Source of the DNA: Chara braunii
Taxonomy: Eukaryota; Streptophyta; Charophyceae; Charales; Characeae
Length of the DNA: 64,000 nucleotides
Direction: 5' to 3'
NCBI GenBank assembly: GCA_003427395.1
Contig: BFEA01000839.1
Location: forward strand, 278,412-342,411
Shown: positions 1 through 11,273 of the stretch, piece by piece
Layout of the letters: every line of letters begins with the position of its first letter
Position numbering within the stretch: position 1 is the stretch's first letter
Position numbers and translations under genes: made by a program
The notes under the pieces: generated by a model
The model's input: the letters and a program-made list of their open reading frames with translations, nothing else
Told to the model about the DNA's origin: nothing
Database searches by the model: none

Positions 1-430
1 GAAACATCACCGAAGTATCCCAAGGTGAAGCGCAACACACCCCAACACCCAAATCAACAAAATGACAAGTTTGACATCATCTACACTAGGGGAAATATCA
101 CCGGAGTATCCCAAGGCGAAGCGAAACACGCCCCAACACCCAAATCAATAAAATGACAAGTTTGACATCATCTACACTAGGGGAAACGTCACCGAAGTAT
201 CACAAGATGCAGGGCAACACCCCCAGGCACCCAAATCAACAAAATGGCAAGGTTGACATCATCTACACTAAGGGAAACATCACCGAAGTATCACAAGATG
301 CAGCGCAACACCCCCGGGCACCCAAATCAACAAAATGACAAGTTTTATATCATCTACACTAGAGGAAACATCACCGAAGTATCCCAAGGTGAAGCGCAAC
401 ACACCCCAGCACCCAAATCAACAAAAATCG
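1..430. repeat. 91 bp satellite, about 4.7 copies
   Basis: The unit contains GGGGAAACATCACCGAAGTA and CACCCAAATCAACAAAATGA, and recurs every 91 bases. It continues past the left edge of the window. The same unit recurs at 22458-23215, with a diverged relative at 20890-21575. Confidence 0.95.
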
Positions 431-554
431 TAGTCTTGACAAGAGGAGGAGGGGGAGAAGGAGGAGAGGGAGAAAGAAAAGAAAAGGAAGAAGAAGAGGG
501 AGAAGAAAAAAAAGAAGAAGAAAAAGAGGAGGAAGAAAGAATGAGAGAAGAAGG

Positions 555-608
<54 letters not shown>

Positions 609-640
609 GGAGAAGAAGAAGAAGGAGGAGACCTTCCTCC
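430..640. repeat. GA-rich tract with 49-base poly(A)
   Basis: Purine-only GGA/GAA-rich sequence with a pure A run at about 555-603 separates the satellite from the unique part of the long repeat. The paralogous place in copy B is 23216-23395, which has GAA repeats instead of the long A run. Confidence 0.9.
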
Positions 641-2327
641 TCTTTCACTCACCTCTCGCTGGTCTCTAGGCAATGGAGTCCCAATGCTTGGATCTAGCCT
701 CCTGAGTATGGTTTTTCCTCCTCCCAAGCTTTTCCCTTCTTCCCTCACACCTCTCCTCTAGCTATGGCAGACTCCTACCTCTAAGGTTGTGAAGTCCTTC
801 CCTCTAGAAGGGCTAGGGGGACCCCTTTCAGCCTCTCGTCCTACCTCACAGCCTGAGGGCTATGGCGGATCACATCCCTTGCCTTTCTTTATCATCTAGA
901 CCTCCACCCTCAGCCCTGTCACCATAGCCAGACTCCAGGCTAGCTCCGGCTCGTACTCCCTTGCTTCACTTCCACTCGGCTCTCTCCTAGACTCATTTGG
1001 GCAGCATGGGCACCTCTCATGCTCAAATGAGAGTGGCGGCCTGCACCATTAACTTATGTAGGCCGGAACAGGTGCACCGTCGAGCCTCTAGGCCTCTCCA
1101 AGTGCCTCTAGGTGGGCCGAGGTACCCCCAAGGCCAAATTTTCGGTTTGGCCTATCTGGAGGTACGTGGGCCTCATTTTGGCCAGGTACATGCAACCTGT
1201 GAGGCCGGTAGCTTCTCCCCATTGGTCTACCCGGGCCTCTTTTTACTTAAAAAAAAGCTGCCTTTTGGGGTACCACTTCCCAAAATGCAGCCTTTACTGA
1301 ATTTTGAGGGCATAAAGGTCCATTTTTCGTTATTTTTCTGGTCTAGGTTTTTTTTGGGTAGGCCGTTGCATTTTTCCAAGTGGTGGCTCCAATCTCAGCC
1401 TTGGATTTGGCTGAGATCCATGGTCCTCATCATTCCGAGCTACCCCCAAGCTCCCCTTGGCCCAAATTTGAGCCTTTTACTTCAATTTTCAATTTTTTTG
1501 GTGTATCTGGCTCAATCCTTGGGCCAAATATGCAGTTTTGTCTTGTTCCTCTCTTTGTTTTCCCTCCATTTTGCTGCCAACTCATTACGGAGCTAACCGT
1601 TTTGTGTCAGCCCACAAAAAACGGCTAGATCTCCTCCTCCGCAAGATTAAATCTTAGATCTAAGGCCCAAAAATGAGTCGGCCAACTCACATCAACATTT
1701 TTTCTTATTTTTGCTCCTTAAATTCAGATTTTGCAGCGATAATGCCCCAAGGACCTTATCTCTGCAATCCGGACTGCCCTCCTAGGATCTAGGAGGGATG
1801 AGGTCATCATTGAGACCTGTCAGTCTCTACTACTGCAGTCCCAACTTGGCGGCACCTTTTCCTCCACTCATTCCTCCTTCTGTGTCTCATTCTCCCCCCT
1901 TTTCTCCCGCTTTTTACTCCTTTCTCTTTTATTTACTGTTGGAACAAGTGTCCAACAACCATTTCTCATCTTTCTAGCTGTTGGACCTTTCCCAAGATCT
2001 AATTTTGCAACCGACATATGACCGTTACACCTCGGACTGCAGTAGTGGCATCCCCAAGGCCAAAGGGGACTCCTTTTTGCTGCCGCCGCTTCTAGTTTGA
2101 GACCCCCTTGCTCCAATTTTCTCCGGCCAGCCCTTTTTCCACGTGGAGCCCTTGGAACTTCGTTTTTCTTGGTCTGGCTGATCCGGGATATTCGGATTGC
2201 TGGCCGCCCCCCCCCTTATTGCTGCTACTCCCTCTCCTCTTTCCCTTCGGCACCTCCCGTCGGCGTTTGCCACGGCGGTGCTTAGTATTTTCATCCGGAC
2301 CCCTCGACCCGGCTGTTCCCGTCCACC

Positions 2328-2335
2328 TGACGTCA
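2328..2335. promoter_or_regulatory. TGACGTCA palindrome (CRE/bZIP-type site) in copy A
   Basis: A perfect 8 bp TGACGTCA lies in the same context as in copy B (25093-25100), within CCACCTGACGTCATGC. In plants this is a classic bZIP/TGA-factor core. That it regulates this LTR is inference. Confidence 0.35.
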
Positions 2336-2674
2336 TGCTATTTTATTTCTGTTGTCGTTGCATTTGATCCAGGATCCCCTTGGGTTTCCCACAGTGCCCT
2401 CCATTTTTCCCGCCTCGCGCCCGTCTTCTCCGTTCTGTCGACAATTCCTGTCGGCGCCCGGCTTCTCCTCCTTTTCTTATTTCTCCTAGCCCCTCCTCTT
2501 CGTCCGGCGTCATCCTGGGTGACGACCCACTCTCGCGCGTCCCCCCTCTTGGGTTGGTTGCCAACTATCCTGCCGACGACATCCGACCTTCGGCCCCTAT
2601 CCGCGGCTCCTAACACTTTTTATTCTGTCGATACCCAATCTGCTAGTGGTTCCGCTGGTTCCACCATTTTATCT

Positions 2675-2880
2675 AGGCCCACGCGGTCCCTGGCACTTCG
2701 GCCCGCCTGCATTACGTCTTTCCCTTGGTCTCACGCGGTTCCCGATACTTCGCCCTGTCGGCACCACGCCATCCCCTGGTCCCGCGTGGTCCCCGACACT
2801 TTGTCCTGCTGCCCGTCCTTCGATCCCATGTGGTCCCCGACACTCTTGCCCCACCTGTATCACGTCTTTCCTTGGTGCTC
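2675..2880. repeat. Degenerate ~52 bp tandem repeat in the long repeat
   Basis: About four units share CACGCGGTCCC(T/C)GGCACTT-like starts and CACGTCTTTCCTTGG-like ends. The same array is present in copy B around 25440-25650, so it predates the split of the two copies. Confidence 0.6.
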
Positions 2881-3341
2881 CTGACGTCCTTCCGCCTTAC
2901 AGCGATTTCCGCTCCCTGCTCCTATTGCGTCCCGCATGCTATTCCGTTCCGGGTGTCGGCTCCCACCTACCGTGCGGTCTCCTTGGCCTTCCTGCCGCCG
3001 CGTCGCGTCAGCGCCTTGCGCCCTGTCCCTTTCCACTTCCTTCCTTCCCTTGCTGCGCGCCTCCTATGCTACTACCAACTTCTCGGCGGCCCTTCTCCAT
3101 CCTTGGGGGAAGAGTCGCCCCTGCTATTCTCTCACAGTCCTTTTGTTGCTTCCTGCTTAGACAACCCCTTTCTAGTTTTGCGGCCCTGACGACTCTGGGC
3201 AGCCTCTGGCTTCCTACTGTCCGGGCCCATGCTTCCGCTCTTTCCAGCATTCCTGCCTCCGATTTTCTCTGTCGTGCACAAATTGATCATATACAGTCTC
3301 TCGAGTGACGGGAAATCATTCGGGACTCACCAGTCCCGGCA

Positions 3342-3356
3342 TATTCCCCCCACTCA
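3342..3356 (-). other. Polypurine tract next to candidate 3' LTR
   Basis: On the minus strand the sequence GAGTGGGGGGAATA is followed at once by TGCCGGGACTGG, the start of the long repeat. This is the expected arrangement of plus-strand priming site and 3' LTR in an LTR element, and it is the main evidence for the minus-strand orientation. Confidence 0.7.
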
Positions 3357-3557
3357 TTCGTGATGTCCTCATCGCGCACCAATCCATGGTTAGTAGGAAT
3401 TTTTGAGTGACACACAGACAAGGAGGAGAAGCGGGGTGGGATGTGTAGTTAGCTTGCCAGGGTTCTTTGTGTCTTTTCCCATTCCTTTCTCAGGGTGCTC
3501 TTTTAGTTTCCGCCCTTTTGGGGTGGAGGAGGGTATGGGGGTGTCAAAGGTTCTTGT

Positions 3558-4220
3558 TCAGACCTCTCTTCTCTTCCTACAACTTAGACCAGGTTGCTCA
3601 TTTCCATCATAGCTCTGCCTCTTTATCTTTCCCTCAATCGAGACGCGAACTTCCTTTTCAATCAACTCTGTATACCCAACAGGGCAGCCCATAATTCTTT
3701 CGACTTCAGTAACATGAAGCAGGCGAGGCCCTGCTCGCTTCATGCACTTAACCACTGGCATGCTGGTTTTATTCCCAGAATGACAATTTGTTGTCCCAAC
3801 ACAATTGGTTTTCTCATTTTATGCCTTGGTGTTGTTGATAACAAATTGTAGGCGAGTTTTCAAATGTGACTCAATGTCAGGCATTTCCTCTGGGAGGGGG
3901 ACGTTCGTCCGATACAACTGCCGCCTTCGCCGTGGTGATACCCACTTCGAATCAATGAACACAGACACAACTCCCCCTAAGTGCTTCGTAATCTCAAATC
4001 TATCTTCCCATTTCATTGGGAAAATATTCTCGAGCAAGAACCATTTTGGTTTCGTCTCATTCATTACTCTTAGAGCATCGAAAAAAAATAATCTACTTTT
4101 CGGCCCGTGTAATCCATGTCTTCCTTTCACCCTTCCCCAACGCTCAGGCTTTGCCAAATCCACATGCATCTCCCCCGGGTCCTTTCGTCCGACTTTCCAC
4201 CGGTCCCGCCAATTTTGCAT
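3558..4220 (-). pseudogene. DNMT3-like C5-cytosine methyltransferase, C-terminal half, broken
   Basis: One minus-strand frame covers the second half of a DNMT3/DRM-type catalytic domain. In order it shows SRLFFFDALRVM (the helix after motif IV), WFLLENIFPM (motif VI, the ENV-type catalytic motif, about 4023-4040), VSPRRRRQLYRTNVPLP (motif VIII region, about 3918-3940) and LLHVTEVERIMGCPVGYTE (motif IX/X, about 3672-3720). An in-frame TAA at 3819-3821 interrupts it between VIII and IX. The SAM-binding motif I and the Pro-Cys catalytic loop (motif IV) are missing: upstream sequence is short repeats with stops. DNMT3 enzymes perform de novo methylation of cytosine in DNA. Here the gene is the last ORF before the polypurine tract, so it looks like element cargo. 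It cannot be catalytic as it stands. A captured host gene fragment is the alternative. Confidence 0.8.
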
Positions 4221-4650
4221 TCATGTCACTCTTTGTCCTTTCTTGTTCCTTGCTTATTTTTAACTTTTCATGCACGCTTCCTGCCTCATTCCATGTGCTT
4301 CTCTTTTTCGGACACCTTGTCAGACCTTTTTCTCAGGGTCATGCAAACCAATTACTCATCTATTTCTCAGCCTACCTGTCTTTTTCTCAGATCCATGCAA
4401 AGCCCATCATACAAGTCTTTTTTTTTCCGGCCGTCTTGCCCGGCCCATTTTCATGTCAAATCAATCACACAAGTCCTTTCCTCAGGCCCTCACAAGGCCA
4501 ATTACATAGTCTTTTCTGCTTCGGGACATCTTGCAAGGTCCCCTTTTCTCAGACCCACGCAAAGTCAATTACACAAATCTCTTGCATGCGTTTTCAATGG
4601 TAGATGACACACCTTCGCCCCACTCAAAACGCGATGTCCCCATCGCGCGA
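4221..4650. repeat. Degenerate short repeats and second polypurine-like copy
   Basis: Between 4270 and 4600 short motifs (GCATG plus CTGAGAAAA on the minus strand) recur irregularly every 50-60 bases, with many stops. At 4612-4650 the minus strand reads GCGCGATGGGGACATCGCG then TGAGTGGGG, a near copy of the sequence just before the polypurine tract at 3342-3378. Confidence 0.6.
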
Positions 4651-5480
4651 TTGGTTCTCACTCGGAGGTACGAGACCTTTGGCCCACCAACCGCAATCAA
4701 GGACACAAGCCCATCCACCTCACAAAAGAAAGAGTGATCAATTCCTCTCTAGCGGACGACGCCTCATCCTCCTACTCGGTCCGACATTTCTTCTCTTACG
4801 TGGTGAGCACCAACATTAAGGTTCCTCCTCACATCTGTCAGGCAGGTTCAATCCAAGCCTCCCAGGGCCTCGTCTAGTCGTAAGAGCGTTCCTCGCGAAT
4901 CGTTCCTCCCTAGTGGTGATTTTCTGGATTCCAGCCTCTTTCTTTCAAGAGAGTTGGGGCTCTCAATTAGTCCGCGAGTGCAGTTACGAAGACCTCGCAA
5001 TTAGTCCTGAAGCGGTTGTTATGCTCCGGCAGGGCAGTGTCAATGCCCCGTGGTGGCCGCGGACTTCACCCGGTACTCCGCCAAGCCCCTCCCCTTGGAC
5101 AGTGCCGCCCAACTTAGTGCGGCCAACCGAGGTCCGACCCAAACGGCCATGACACCCCTCTATGACATGGTGTGTGGTTGAAAAGGACAAAATAGACTAG
5201 ATGAGAATGACTTCCTTGCCCATTTGGCTCTCTCGCCCTTTGACGTTTAGACATTCAACAGGAGGCGCAGTTTGAACTCCCCGACTAGAGCTCATTGTCG
5301 GGGTCCATTCTGAACGTCCCGCACTGATTCAAGTGGTAGGTGCCTTAGTCCTTTAACCCTCATCCTCTTACAAGAGGAACAGGTCGCGATGAGACTTTTT
5401 TCCTCCAAGAGATAGAGGTCTTGGGGTCGCGGTGCATGCACCGGTATCCCCCTCTTGCTGAGGCCAAAGACTAGAAGAAA
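4651..5480. other. No gene recognised
   Basis: Short minus-strand frames only. One around 5292-5492 contains CSSCKRMRVKG, which is too little to name. It may be decayed element coding sequence. Confidence 0.5.
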
Positions 5481-5489
5481 AGAGAAATC

Positions 5490-6115
5490 CATTTCAATGT
5501 CATTTCCAAATCCATTTCAAGTTGTCCAGAGTCTCATGTTTATGCAATGCAATTTTCAATTCTCAATCCAATTCCTATGCTCAGTCTCATTCTCATGCTC
5601 AATCTCAGTCCAGTGCTCAATCTCAGTCCAATGCTTAATGCAATATCCCTTCCAAGGTTGAGTCCAATATCTTTTCCAAGGCTGAGTCCAATATCCTTTC
5701 CAAGGCTGAGTCCAATATCTTTTCAGCTTTTCCAGTGTCTTTTTTCCAAAGCTCAGCTCTTCCAATATCTTTTCGAAGGCTCGGCTCTTCCAATATCTTT
5801 TCCAAAGCTCAACTCTTCCAATATTTTTTCCAAGGCTCAACTCTTCCAATATCATGCATCTCAAGCAGCCATGCAAAGGGACCCCAGTGCCAATTCCAAA
5901 GAATGACCCTTGTCAGAGGTCATTCCGAACAACCTGGTTAGGGTCGTTCTTTCCAATTCCAAGTCAAACAGCCTGGTTAGGGTCATTCTTATCTATTGCA
6001 ATCGGACAGCCTGGTTAGGACCATCCTTATCCGTTCCAATTGGACAGTCTGGTTAGGGTCATCGTTGTCCGTTTCAATTGGACAGCCTGGTTAGGGTCAT
6101 CCTTGTCCATTGCAA
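5490..6115. repeat. Two short tandem repeat blocks (27-30 bp and 38 bp units)
   Basis: At about 5640-5860 units built on CCAATATCTTTTCCAAGGCT repeat every 27-30 bases. At about 5905-6115 units built on GGACAGCCTGGTTAGGGTCA repeat at 38-41 bases, five to six times. Both are internal to the putative giant element. Confidence 0.85.
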
Positions 6116-7464
6116 TGTTAGCGCCCGAGGGGGTGGGCCTCGAGGACACGGATCCTATCTCGTCTCGGGGGTTAGAAGGCGGCCATCTTCTTGGGTTTTT
6201 ACGCATACTTCTTCCTCTTCCTTATACCACTTTCCATCCTTATGTCCATTCATACATCCGACTTAGCGTCTAGTACTCGAGTTGAGGATTGCAACCTCAA
6301 GCAGCACTAACCCGCCCGACCGTTCAACCATTGCAAAGGGTGTGTGTCCTCACTGTTTTCTTTTTCTCTAGTTCTCATGCATCTTACTGTTCTGGGCTGA
6401 TGCGGGACCGGTTGGATTAGGCTCCTAGGGAAGAGGGTTCTTCATGCCTCTTTACCCATAGGTCCCCTAACCTCTCACGTGTTCGACCAACGTTCAATGC
6501 CTTGCTATCCTCAACGAGCCAAATTTCATAACCTCTTTCCAAAATACAATCTTAGTTTTCCCATGAGTCATAATACAACCGCCCGAGATAGGTTATACCA
6601 ATGTTTCTTGTCAGCCCTTGTTTTTCCAGAAACCTTTCAAGATAGTCCACGAAAAGAGGCGTCTTGAGAACTGTTTACTTGCTCATTTACGCTAAGTCTT
6701 GACTAGTCCCTGTCTCGTTCACTTTTAGCAACCTTATCCTTACTTAGCTAAGCCCTACCACTTGAATGTTGCTAAAAAAAACTTTTGTCAGACATACTTC
6801 ATGCCTAGTCTCTTTTATTGCCACCAGTCTTTATCCCACTGTTTCAGCTAGTACGAAACATCTCAAAATAGCTTGCCCAAGGGGCAAGTGTTCTAGCATC
6901 GTGGAAAACCGATACCGTGACCGACTCGCCTCTCCTCATCTTTCTTCTGACCCTGTCGGTGCAGGCGCTACGTTAACCTATTGATAAAACCACTGACTGC
7001 ATAATTGCCCAAGTTCCTCGCGCTTACTTTGTGGCGTTTTTCTAAAAGGCATCAAACTCAGGTCCTTCTTCCCCTTCAAGTTTGACTACTCGCTCTGCCT
7101 CTTTCCCGCAGTAGGAACCGATAACTTCGCGAGGGTCTCCCCAAACCTTTCGTTTTTTCGTTTTTCGTCTTCGACCATCCTCACCTTCTCAGCTCCGTAT
7201 TCTCCTGTCGTATCTGTCACCTTGGTTCCCTTCTTACGGTTTTCCTCCTTCTCGCGGGTAAGGTATCGTCAAGTTCCTTCTTGCCTACCACTTTCTTTCT
7301 CCGAACCTATTCTCTTTTCTTGCACCATCGTCCTTAGACCAAGTGTTTCCCCCGTTTCCCTTTTCAAGTGGCGGTCTCATCCTATCTAGGACTTCTCGTC
7401 TCTTTCCGGTTACATCTGGCCCAGAATGATGACCCATAACCAACCTCCTTCCTCGTTAAGTTAC
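6116..7464. other. 1.35 kb without a recognisable gene
   Basis: This is where a pol gene would be expected downstream of gag on the minus strand. I find no RT (YxDD), RNase H, protease or integrase motif in any frame. Confidence 0.5.
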
Positions 7465-8648
7465 CTAGTTGCTCGTATCGTTCCTCCCTTCCTTCAAGAT
7501 GGGGTTCGTCCCATGTCGGTCCATGCGGGTCCTCAACAAGGGCTCGCCTGCTTTCTCCTTCTCCATTACCGAAAAGTCTAGGTTGTGTAACGTCGCTATA
7601 ACGCGTCTCATTCCCCCATGTGAATTCCAGTCAACCGTTTCCCCGTTAGGGCCCAGGATCTCACCCCTGAGGGTCCTAAGCCACCGCCTTCTTATGACGT
7701 CAAGGTTAAGTTTAGGACAAAGTCTAGCGAAGTGTCCTATCATGGTGCAATATCGACACGATTCCTGGAAAGGGTTCCTTCGACCGGTCCGATGCTTGGT
7801 TCTTGGAGCGAGATCTTTTTGGGGTACCAAGGCAGTTCGAGATACCCGGGTTTGCCCCACCCGGAGGATATCTCCTATCCTTTTTCTCTGGTTGTCTGCC
7901 CCTTCGCCTTGATCATGCAACTCCTTCGACCCCCTTTTCACTCCGTACCCAGTTGTTTCTAGGACCTCAAACTTTTCGTAGTTTCGTTCGCGACTTTCTA
8001 TCCTGACACCCCTTTCTTGGTCGAGATAGACTGTCAGTTTTCCCTTAGGTCCCATAGATCACTATAGTCTTCGTTTGACAAGGATTGTCCCCCTGTCTGC
8101 TGACTCATTCCATAGTCCGCTCCTCGCTCCTTTATTTCCTTCGCGGTCCCTACCTCGGAGGGTCGCACCCCTCCCTTTTCTTCCGCGTTTCTGCCATTTT
8201 CCCAACCACCGGGCTTCCCAATCATGTGGTCTTGTTGCCTCTCACCCTGGCATTCATCATTATGCAGCTCATTGTCATTCTCAACCTCGATATCCCTTAC
8301 CATTTTTTCAATTACACCATCCTTGTAAGTTGCTACCATCTGTTCCACTTCCTTGAGTCTCCGTAGGGTATCAACTACCTTCCTTTTCTTTGTCACTCCA
8401 CCTACCAAGGTCTGTGACTCTTCCGTATTTTCGACTACGGTTGACCTCATTCCCCGAGATTCTGCAGGTCTCCTCCCGGTATGACCCCTTTTTTTCAAAA
8501 TCCCCCTCGCGTTGCCTTTGACCTTCTCGTTGTTGAACCGTCGGTTGACATTTATGCTACCGTTTTGTTCCCTCGGATTCCGACCATCCATGTTGCCTAT
8601 CCGGTCACGTTTATTTCTCCGGCCCCTTCGGTTGCTTGCGACGTTCAT
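7465..8648 (-). pseudogene. Second Gag-like gene, capsid core missing
   Basis: Two overlapping minus-strand frames (8648-8034 and 8055-7465) correspond to the ends of the larger Gag at 9111-10715. The N-terminal part has a basic, coiled-coil-like stretch (KKRKVVDTLRRLKEVEQM) matching KKTKVSDARRKLAEIKRR of the other copy. The C-terminal part has a CCHC knuckle, CRYCTMIGHFARLC (C-x2-C-x4-H-x4-C, about 7717-7758), then a conserved tail (GGMRRVIATLHNLD) also seen in the other copy. The 200-odd residue capsid-like middle is absent, so this copy could not assemble particles alone. A frame change at about 8050 joins the parts. Retroelement Gag proteins package RNA; this copy is probably dead. Confidence 0.7.
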
Positions 8649-9110
8649 AACGTATCAGACCTGCATGCCATACAATGGAAGGAAGAAGAACTTTCTTTAG
8701 ACTCTACCTCTCACAGTTTTTCTATCGTTATTAGTTCTGGAAATGTTCTCGTCTTCAAATCAGCTTAATCTTTGTCCTCTCGCTTCCTTGTGCACTTTAG
8801 GGTTCTCCCTACCCTATATGTTTTCTCGCCCTCTACCTGTCTTACTGTTTCGATGGGCTCTCTTACCAGTGTCACAAGCAGGACAGACAAGTAGAACCGC
8901 TTATTCCCCCATTTCGGACACCCATGCTTTGCTCGATTCCGGTTGCCCGCTGGTTGATACCTTCTCTCGACTTCCTAGGGATTTTTCATCACGCCTTGGC
9001 CCCTAAAAGTTACGAAACTCTTTCGGCCCCTCGAATTTTGCCGAGTCGTCATCCTGGTGGTTCTTGCAACAAAAACGCAAGGCGCCCCCTTTCTATATTT
9101 AGCCAGTCAC
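8649..9110. other. Spacer between the two Gag copies
   Basis: No motif recognised. It probably holds decayed sequence from the 3' end of the first Gag frame. Confidence 0.4.
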
Positions 9111-10987
9111 TCATATGGTGCCGTATATACTTTGTCTGCTACACTGGTTCGACCATTCGCCCTGGTCTCGCTCTCGCCCCCTCGGTTGATCCCAAACAAT
9201 GTCAGTTACCGGCTCTGCTTCTATGACAGCTATGTCCAGATTATTTAGGAGGATGACGGCACGCCGCATCCCTCCTGGCGAATTCCAGTTTATGCGCTCT
9301 CCCAGAGACCCGAAAATCTCACCTTTAAGGGACCTGCTGCATCTTTGCCTCATAATATCGTGGTTAAGCCTTGGGCAGACTCGCACGAAATGTTCGATCA
9401 TTGTGCAATACTTGCATTGCTCATTGGCCGGATCCCTTCTGCCAAACCCTCGGTTTGCTACAACTGTCGGAACTAAAGCCTCTTGAAGTGGGAGGGCGGG
9501 TCAGGACACTTGTGCCTGCATTACTAGTAGCGCGTTCTCCACTCTCTCTATCTTACTATCGACCCCGTGCACCCGCTCGTGCAAACTTTCTATCCCCTTC
9601 TTGACCTTATCCCCCGTTTTCCCAGTCAGGTCTATAACCTGTCTTTCTTTAAGCAGGGTCAGCGTCTCGGTCACCATTGTCTTTTCTGCGAGATCTGTTA
9701 CCGTACTAAAGTCCACATCCCTTGTGTATTCAAACTTACTGGTCTGCTGGTAGGCCGAGAGAATCTTGTCTTTGTCAAACTCAGAGAACTGCCTAAGGAA
9801 ATACTTGCTCATTATACGGTCCGTTACCCCGGGGATTTGCAGTGCCACTAGAGTAAACACCCTTAGGAAGTCATTATAAGTGACATAGTTCTTCCTTTGG
9901 ACGACCGCCAATTTGACTTCTGTTTCCATTTTCTCTACCTTCAGGTACTTCCTCATCATCTCGTTCTGGGTTTCTTTCCAAGATCCACTAGAGGCGACAA
10001 TAGCCATAATGTCCCTTCCTAGGCTCAACGATACGTGCTGCCCTAAGTGATCCATCTTTTCTTCCTCAGTCCATTTCAGCAAGGCTGCCAGGTTCTCGTA
10101 GTCTATCAGGAACTCCGTAATGTTTGCCCCGTCGAAGGTAAGTTTCTTCTTTGTGTCTGCGAGATACCCCTGATTCTTATTCAGGGTCCGGGTGAAGGTG
10201 GCTACTATCCTCTTGAGCCCCCCTTCAGAACTACCCGCCTCCCTGACCGGATTAGTCTCTTCTCCTTCCCTGCCTTCCTTGTGCTTTTCCCCGGCTTTCG
10301 GTGTTCCCTCCGGAGCAAACCAGCCTAACACCCTCTCTTTGACACTCCAGAGTCCATCGCATCCCTTTGTTGCTTTGGGCGTGGTGGGCAGACGACTAGT
10401 GCCGCTGTCGATAGCCGGCGGGGTCGTGGCCTTTTCTGCCTCTATAGTCGGGGAGTCCCCCTTTTCCTTCCCCTTCTTGCTGGGTGTTCCCTTATGGCTG
10501 TTATCTTTTGCTCCGTACCTGGTTTCGCCCTGACTGGTCCTGCGTCCCTCTCGTGACCCTTCCCCCTGAAGATCCTCTTCATTCCCAGCCATCATTTGTT
10601 CAATAAGTCTCGCCTTGTATTCGGCGGTCCGCCTTTTTATTTCTGCCAATTTGCGGCGTGCATCCGAGACTTTCGTTTTCTTGGGCGTGGTTCCTCCGAA
10701 GTTCCGAGGACTCACCCTTTCGTCGTCCCTCCCTTCCCTATTCTCTTGCGGTCCTCTTTTGCTACCCCAACTTTTCCTGAGCTTTCCCCTATGGAGAGGC
10801 CCTTCCCTTCTTCTGTGGTCCCTTCTGGCTTTGCTGATTGCTGATCCGACCCCTCGTTCCGTTCCTTGTCCCTATCCGTACCCAGACTCCCTCTGCTCTG
10901 TTGGCTATCGTTCTGCTCTTGCGACGTCATCTCTTTACCTAGCCTGCACATAGAAATTTGTTTTTGCGAAAATGACCGGTTGTTCAT
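9111..10987 (-). pseudogene. Retroelement Gag (capsid-like plus CCHC zinc knuckle)
   Basis: One minus-strand frame runs 10715-9111 with a single internal TGA at 9501-9503. An N-terminal basic, Lys/Glu/Ser-rich low-complexity section is followed by a helical domain around KLTFDGANITEFLIDYEN, KWTEEEKMDHLGQ and FLRVFTLVALQIPG, the look of a Ty3-type capsid. Next comes a Leu/Arg-rich segment, and after the TGA the knuckle CKYCTMIEHFVRVC (C-x2-C-x4-H-x4-C, about 9375-9416). A further open stretch (10987-10712, other frame, 4-base overlap) could be an upstream ORF or the frameshifted N-terminus. Gag forms the particle and binds element RNA. The stop between capsid and knuckle would release a knuckle-less Gag. 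I read it as decay, not programmed readthrough. Confidence 0.75.
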
Positions 10988-11273
10988 AACTTCCTCAGTC
11001 CCGGCCCTAAAGTTCGCTCGTTTCCATGTTTTTTTCGTCTTCCATTAGTCGAACGACTCTTCTGTCTTTTCTTTCACAGGGCGTCATTCAAATTTCCTTC
11101 TGCGGGGGATTCGCCGCCGAGGTTTTGGCGTTTAGCTCTACCGTGCTCCGGTTCTTAGGGCAGTGTCTGAGCCCAGTGACTTTCCTATTGAGGATAGTTC
11201 TCTTGGCTTTCTGACATCCAGATGCCCCCAGCGTTCTTAGCGTAAGCGGTCTTCCTAGTTCCTTTGTACCTCA
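10988..11273. other. Spacer between gene D and Gag
   Basis: No ORF with recognisable content. It may include a leader between the accessory array and gag. Confidence 0.4.

Larger units (their letters stand above)
1..3341 (-). repeat. Long repeat copy A, candidate 3' LTR (continues beyond window)
   Basis: From the 91 bp satellite through to position 3341 this matches 22458-26113 in order and orientation, with roughly one difference per 12 to 20 bases where I compared by eye. Its right edge carries an inverted pair (CGGGACT / AGTCCCG) ending in CA next to a polypurine tract, so it fits the start of a 3' LTR read on the minus strand. Long open frames on the plus strand here are low-complexity, Pro/Ser/Leu-rich and carry no domain. 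I do not call them genes. Confidence 0.65.

Noticed and set aside
244-748. Lys/Glu-rich and Phe/Leu-rich frames over GA-rich and poly(A) tracts (also at 23115-23519)
   Set aside because: Pure low-complexity translation of purine-rich simple sequence.
2108-2884. 258-codon open frame on the plus strand, and a 390-codon one at 24783-25955
   Set aside because: Pro/Ser/Leu-rich translation of GC/CT-rich repeat DNA, no domain, interrupted differently in the two copies of the long repeat.
9501-9503. TGA in Gag as programmed readthrough, or TGA recoded as an amino acid
   Set aside because: Neighbouring pseudogenes carry TAA, TAG and frameshifts too, and some TGAs align to Arg and others to Trp in paralogs, so ordinary decay explains them.
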